Shown in pieces: positions 61,298 through 64,000 of a DNA stretch of 64,000 nt. A program made the position numbers and the translations under genes. The DNA comes from JAIXUI01 sp943373175. Lineage in GTDB: Bacteria; Bacteroidota; Bacteroidia; UBA7662; JAIXUI01. Every line of letters begins with the position of its first letter. The first letter of the stretch is position 1. Below the pieces are notes generated by a model. The model ran no database searches and had not been told where the DNA came from. It saw only the letters and a list, made by a program, of their open reading frames with translations. The DNA is taken from the NCBI GenBank assembly GCA_943373175.1, contig CALSBM010000008.1, positions 3,537 through 67,536 of the forward strand, written 5' to 3'.

Positions 61298-64000
61298 TTA
61301 CAGTTTACCTTTTACTTCAACGCGATCGTAACCTTCAATGATGTCACCGACCTGGATATCGTTGAAGTTCTTGATGTTCAAGCCGCATTCATAACCAGTA
61401 TTGACTTCTTTGACATCGTCCTTGAAGCGCTTGAGTGAATCAAGCTCACCAGTATGAATGACAACACCATCGCGGATAATTCTAATTTTAGTATTACGGT
61501 TGACCTTTCCGTCCAAGACATAACAACCGGCGATAGTACCTACTTTGGAAATCTTGAACGTCTCGCGGATTGCGATGTTGCAAACCACTTTCTCTTCGAA
61601 AGTCGGAGCCAACATGCCCTCCATAGCGGACTTAATTTCCTCAATTGCATCGTAAATAATGGAATAAAGGCGAATATCAATTTCTTCTTGCTCTGCGAGC
61701 TTGCGTGCAGTAGGAAGAGGTCGCACTTGGAAACCAACGATAATCGCATCGGAAGCTGACGCAAGGAGTACATCAGACTCAGAAATCTGACCAACGCCCT
61801 TATAGATAATGTTAACCTGAATTCCATCGGTTGACAATTTCTGCAGTGAGTCGGCAAGAGCTTCTATTGAGCCATCCACGTCGCCTTTTACTACAACATT
61901 AAGCTCTCTAAAGTTACCGATAGCCAAACGGCGACCGATTTCATCGAGGGTTATGTGTTTCTTAGTACGAAGGCCTTGTTCACGAGCCAATTGTTGGCGT
62001 TTAGCCGCAATATCTTTAGCCTGAGCTTCATCTTCCGTACAATAGATTTTATCGCCAGATGTAGGAGCTGCATTGAAACCGAGGATTTGCACCGGTTGAG
62101 CCGGTCCAGCCATTTTTATGCGCTGACCGCGTTCGTTCATGATTGACTTCACACGTCCATAGTGCTGGCCTGCAAGTATAGGATCCCCGAGGCGCATAGT
62201 GCCTTTTTCGATAAGGATGGTGGTAATTATCCCTTTTCCTTTATCCAGCGATGCTTCAATTACAGTACCTACTGCGCGTTTATTTGGGTCGGCTTTCAAA
62301 TCGAGAATTTCCGCTTCTAATAGGATTTTATCGAGCAGTGCTTCAATATTCAATCCCTTCTTAGCAGAAATTTCCTGTTCCTGATACTTGCCACCCCAGC
62401 TTTCAACCAAAACATTCAATTGTGCAAGTTGCTCTCTAAGTCTTTCAGTATTAGCTTCTGGGCGGTCAATTTTGTTGAATGCAAAGATGATGGGAACATT
62501 AGCGGCTTGAGCGTGGCTAATAGCTTCCTTGGTCTGAGGCATAACCTGATCATCTGCTGCAATAACCACTACTACTATGTCAGTAACCTTCGCACCACGA
62601 GCACGCATAGCGGTGAACGCTTCGTGACCCGGAGTATCGAGGAAGGTGATTTGCTTACCATTTCCCAGCGTTACTTCGTACGCCCCAATGTGCTGGGTAA
62701 TTCCACCGGCTTCCCCGGCAATAACGTTAGTATTTCGGATATAGTCGAGGAGCGATGTTTTACCATGGTCAACGTGTCCCATGATGGTAACAATTGGAGG
62801 ACGAGGGAGAAGGTTCTCTTCATCGTCGTTTTGCTCCAGGCTTGGCTCGTTATCAATAGCGGATACGAAATGAACATCGTACCCAAATTCGTCTGCTACA
62901 ATAGTGATGGTTTCAGCATCGAGGCGTTGGTTAATTGACACTACCATTCCCAACATGAAACAGTTAGAAATAACATCTGTAACAGGCACATCCATAAGTT
63001 GTGCGAGTTCGGCAGTTGTAAGAAATTCTGTTGCCTCAATTACTTTGCCCTGCCCATCGTGCTGATCCTTGTTGTATTCAGGACGCTTAAGTTCTCTTCT
63101 GTTTTTACGACCGCCACCAGCAGGCCTTGGGCGGTGGTTGCCGAAACGTGGGCCGCCACTGAGGCGCGCCATCGTTGCTTTAATCTGATCCTGAATTTGT
63201 TTTTCAGTGATTTCCGGCTTATCGCCAGGCGCTCCGGTAGTTGTTCCTGTACGATTTGGCTGACCAGGGCGTCCTTGATTCTGACCGGGACGATTATTCT
63301 GACCAGGACGGTTATTATTCTGTCCGGGACGATTATTATTTTGCCCTGGCCTGTTTTGGCCGGGAGTTCCAGTGCTTTGCCCTGTTCTAACGTTCGTTTG
63401 GGTGCTGGAGGCGGCAGGTTTCTCCTTGCGCTTTCTTTTTGGGCGACCCATATTTCCTTCAGCAGTGCTTGACGCTACAGGAGAAGGCTTTTTCTTTTCG
63501 AATTGGCTCAGGTCAATTTTTCCAACTACTGTTGGGCCGCTAAGTTTTTCAGCATGAGCGCGGATAACACTGTCATCCACTTCTACTATTGCCGAGTTAA
63601 CTTCAGGAATTTCTTTATCTGGAGCAGAAACTGACTCAGGAGTTGGTGATTTCTCCGATTTAGATTCTTCAACCTGATTAATCTCAGGGCGAGGTTCTGG
63701 AGTTGTTTCAGTTGCTTGCTTTACTACAGGCTGATTTACACCTGATTGTGGCTTCTCATGCCTTTTATGTTTCTCTTCATGCTTAACCTCGGATTTTTCA
63801 ACCTTAGTAGGAGCAGGAACTTCTTGTTTTTTCGGACGCCCTTTGTTATCGAGTTCTATTTTACCCAAGATTTTAAGCCCAGTTTCGGATACTGGTGCAG
63901 GCTCTTGTACTTTTACCGGAGCAGGTTCTGGAACTACAACTGGTTCAGGGGTAAGTTCAAGAATAGGTTCAGGAGCTTTAACAGGTTCTGGTGCAGGTTC
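61298..64000 (-). CDS. infB: Translation initiation factor IF-2, partial at window edge
   Basis: The open frame continues to the right edge, giving at least 900 residues; the apparent start at 63868 is an internal TTG. The visible part begins in a Pro/Glu/Val/Lys-rich linker (EPAPEPVKAPEP), then has a basic RPGQNN repeat tract (63250-63365), the IF-2 helical domain, and the GTPase core: G1 GHVDHGKTSLLD (~62750-62785), G3 DTPGHEAF (~62620-62645) and G4 NKID (~62467-62480). Domains II to IV follow to the end. It delivers initiator tRNA to the 30S subunit. The N-terminus, and nusA if the usual order holds, lie outside the window. Confidence 0.96.
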   Translation of the reverse strand, partial: EPAPEPVKAPEPILELTPEPVVVPEPAPVKVQEPAPVSETGLKILGKIELDNKGRPKKQEVPAPTKVEKSEVKHEEKHKRHEKPQSGVNQPVVKQATETTPEPRPEINQVEESKSEKSPTPESVSAPDKEIPEVNSAIVEVDDSVIRAHAEKLSGPTVVGKIDLSQFEKKKPSPVASSTAEGNMGRPKRKRKEKPAASSTQTNVRTGQSTGTPGQNRPGQNNNRPGQNNNRPGQNNRPGQNQGRPGQPNRTGTTTGAPGDKPEITEKQIQDQIKATMARLSGGPRFGNHRPRPAGGGRKNRRELKRPEYNKDQHDGQGKVIEATEFLTTAELAQLMDVPVTDVISNCFMLGMVVSINQRLDAETITIVADEFGYDVHFVSAIDNEPSLEQNDDEENLLPRPPIVTIMGHVDHGKTSLLDYIRNTNVIAGEAGGITQHIGAYEVTLGNGKQITFLDTPGHEAFTAMRARGAKVTDIVVVVIAADDQVMPQTKEAISHAQAANVPIIFAFNKIDRPEANTERLREQLAQLNVLVESWGGKYQEQEISAKKGLNIEALLDKILLEAEILDLKADPNKRAVGTVIEASLDKGKGIITTILIEKGTMRLGDPILAGQHYGRVKSIMNERGQRIKMAGPAQPVQILGFNAAPTSGDKIYCTEDEAQAKDIAAKRQQLAREQGLRTKKHITLDEIGRRLAIGNFRELNVVVKGDVDGSIEALADSLQKLSTDGIQVNIIYKGVGQISESDVLLASASDAIIVGFQVRPLPTARKLAEQEEIDIRLYSIIYDAIEEIKSAMEGMLAPTFEEKVVCNIAIRETFKISKVGTIAGCYVLDGKVNRNTKIRIIRDGVVIHTGELDSLKRFKDDVKEVNTGYECGLNIKNFNDIQVGDIIEGYDRVEVKGKL
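63250..63365. repeat. Internal 18-24-bp repeats in infB linker
   Basis: The infB linker is built from near-identical units of ggacgattattctgaccagg type, encoding RPGQNN(N) five to six times. These are basic, unstructured linker repeats of IF-2; array length can vary between strains. Confidence 0.75.

Noticed and set aside
62420..62938. 172-codon forward frame inside infB
   Set aside because: Antisense to the conserved GTPase core; no independent evidence.

Overview
The window comes from a Bacteroidota chromosome. The evidence is two surface proteins with type IX secretion (T9SS) C-terminal sorting domains, DUF3857/transglutaminase proteins, and several start regions with the phylum's TAnnTTTG -7 promoter element. 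The order cannot be fixed from sequence alone. No rRNA, tRNA, CRISPR array, integrase or intact insertion sequence was recognised.

Layout. (1) 1-246 (-) is the N-terminus of cyanophycin synthetase, cut by the left edge. (2) 431-11283 (-) is an AT-rich defence island. It encodes a PLD-nuclease/SNF2 helicase fusion, a DUF1016 PDDEXK nuclease, a 1349-aa Eco57I-like adenine methyltransferase, the relic of a RecF/OLD-like ATPase, a Schlafen-AlbA/HATPase protein, and the stub of a type I restriction HsdR gene. (3) 11284-12676 is non-coding and holds sixteen 21-bp tandem repeats, a long inverted repeat and dispersed repeats. (4) 12677-13549 (+) is cyanophycinase, so the defence island lies between the two cyanophycin genes. 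(5) 13568-17266 holds an OxyR-type regulator, a PiT phosphate transporter, an alpha/beta hydrolase and a VOC protein. (6) 23253-17407 (-) is a housekeeping run: asnS, MarR, CvpA, glutamine amidotransferase, hydrolase, CBS protein, NAD kinase, MazG-like protein. (7) 23313-26937 holds a DPP IV-like peptidase, nitronate monooxygenase and a small membrane protein. (8) 34541-27387 (-) is an envelope operon of one TPR/MORN-repeat protein and two DUF3857/transglutaminase proteins. (9) 49088-34679 (-) is a 4645-aa T9SS surface protein with a small secreted partner, closed by a strong terminator. (10) 52060-49390 (-) encodes a DUF3830-like protein and two glycosyltransferases. (11) 52223-61278 holds a LolA-like secreted protein, a KefB-type antiporter with a tandem universal stress protein, pyrD, a coupled mtaB/thioredoxin-like/folB/methyltransferase operon, a small T9SS protein and an MBL-fold hydrolase. 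(12) 61298-64000 (-) is infB, cut by the right edge.

How the parts fit. The island genes read one way with ATGA overlaps or tiny gaps, as expected for one restriction-type unit: a methyltransferase marks self DNA, and the helicase, with its fused or neighbouring nuclease, attacks unmarked DNA. Two members are decayed, so the locus has been remodelled. Cyanophycin synthetase and cyanophycinase make and break the nitrogen-storage polymer multi-L-arginyl-poly-L-aspartate. The best candidate for a little-described system is the defence island. The giant surface protein and the MORN/transglutaminase operon are the next most interesting.
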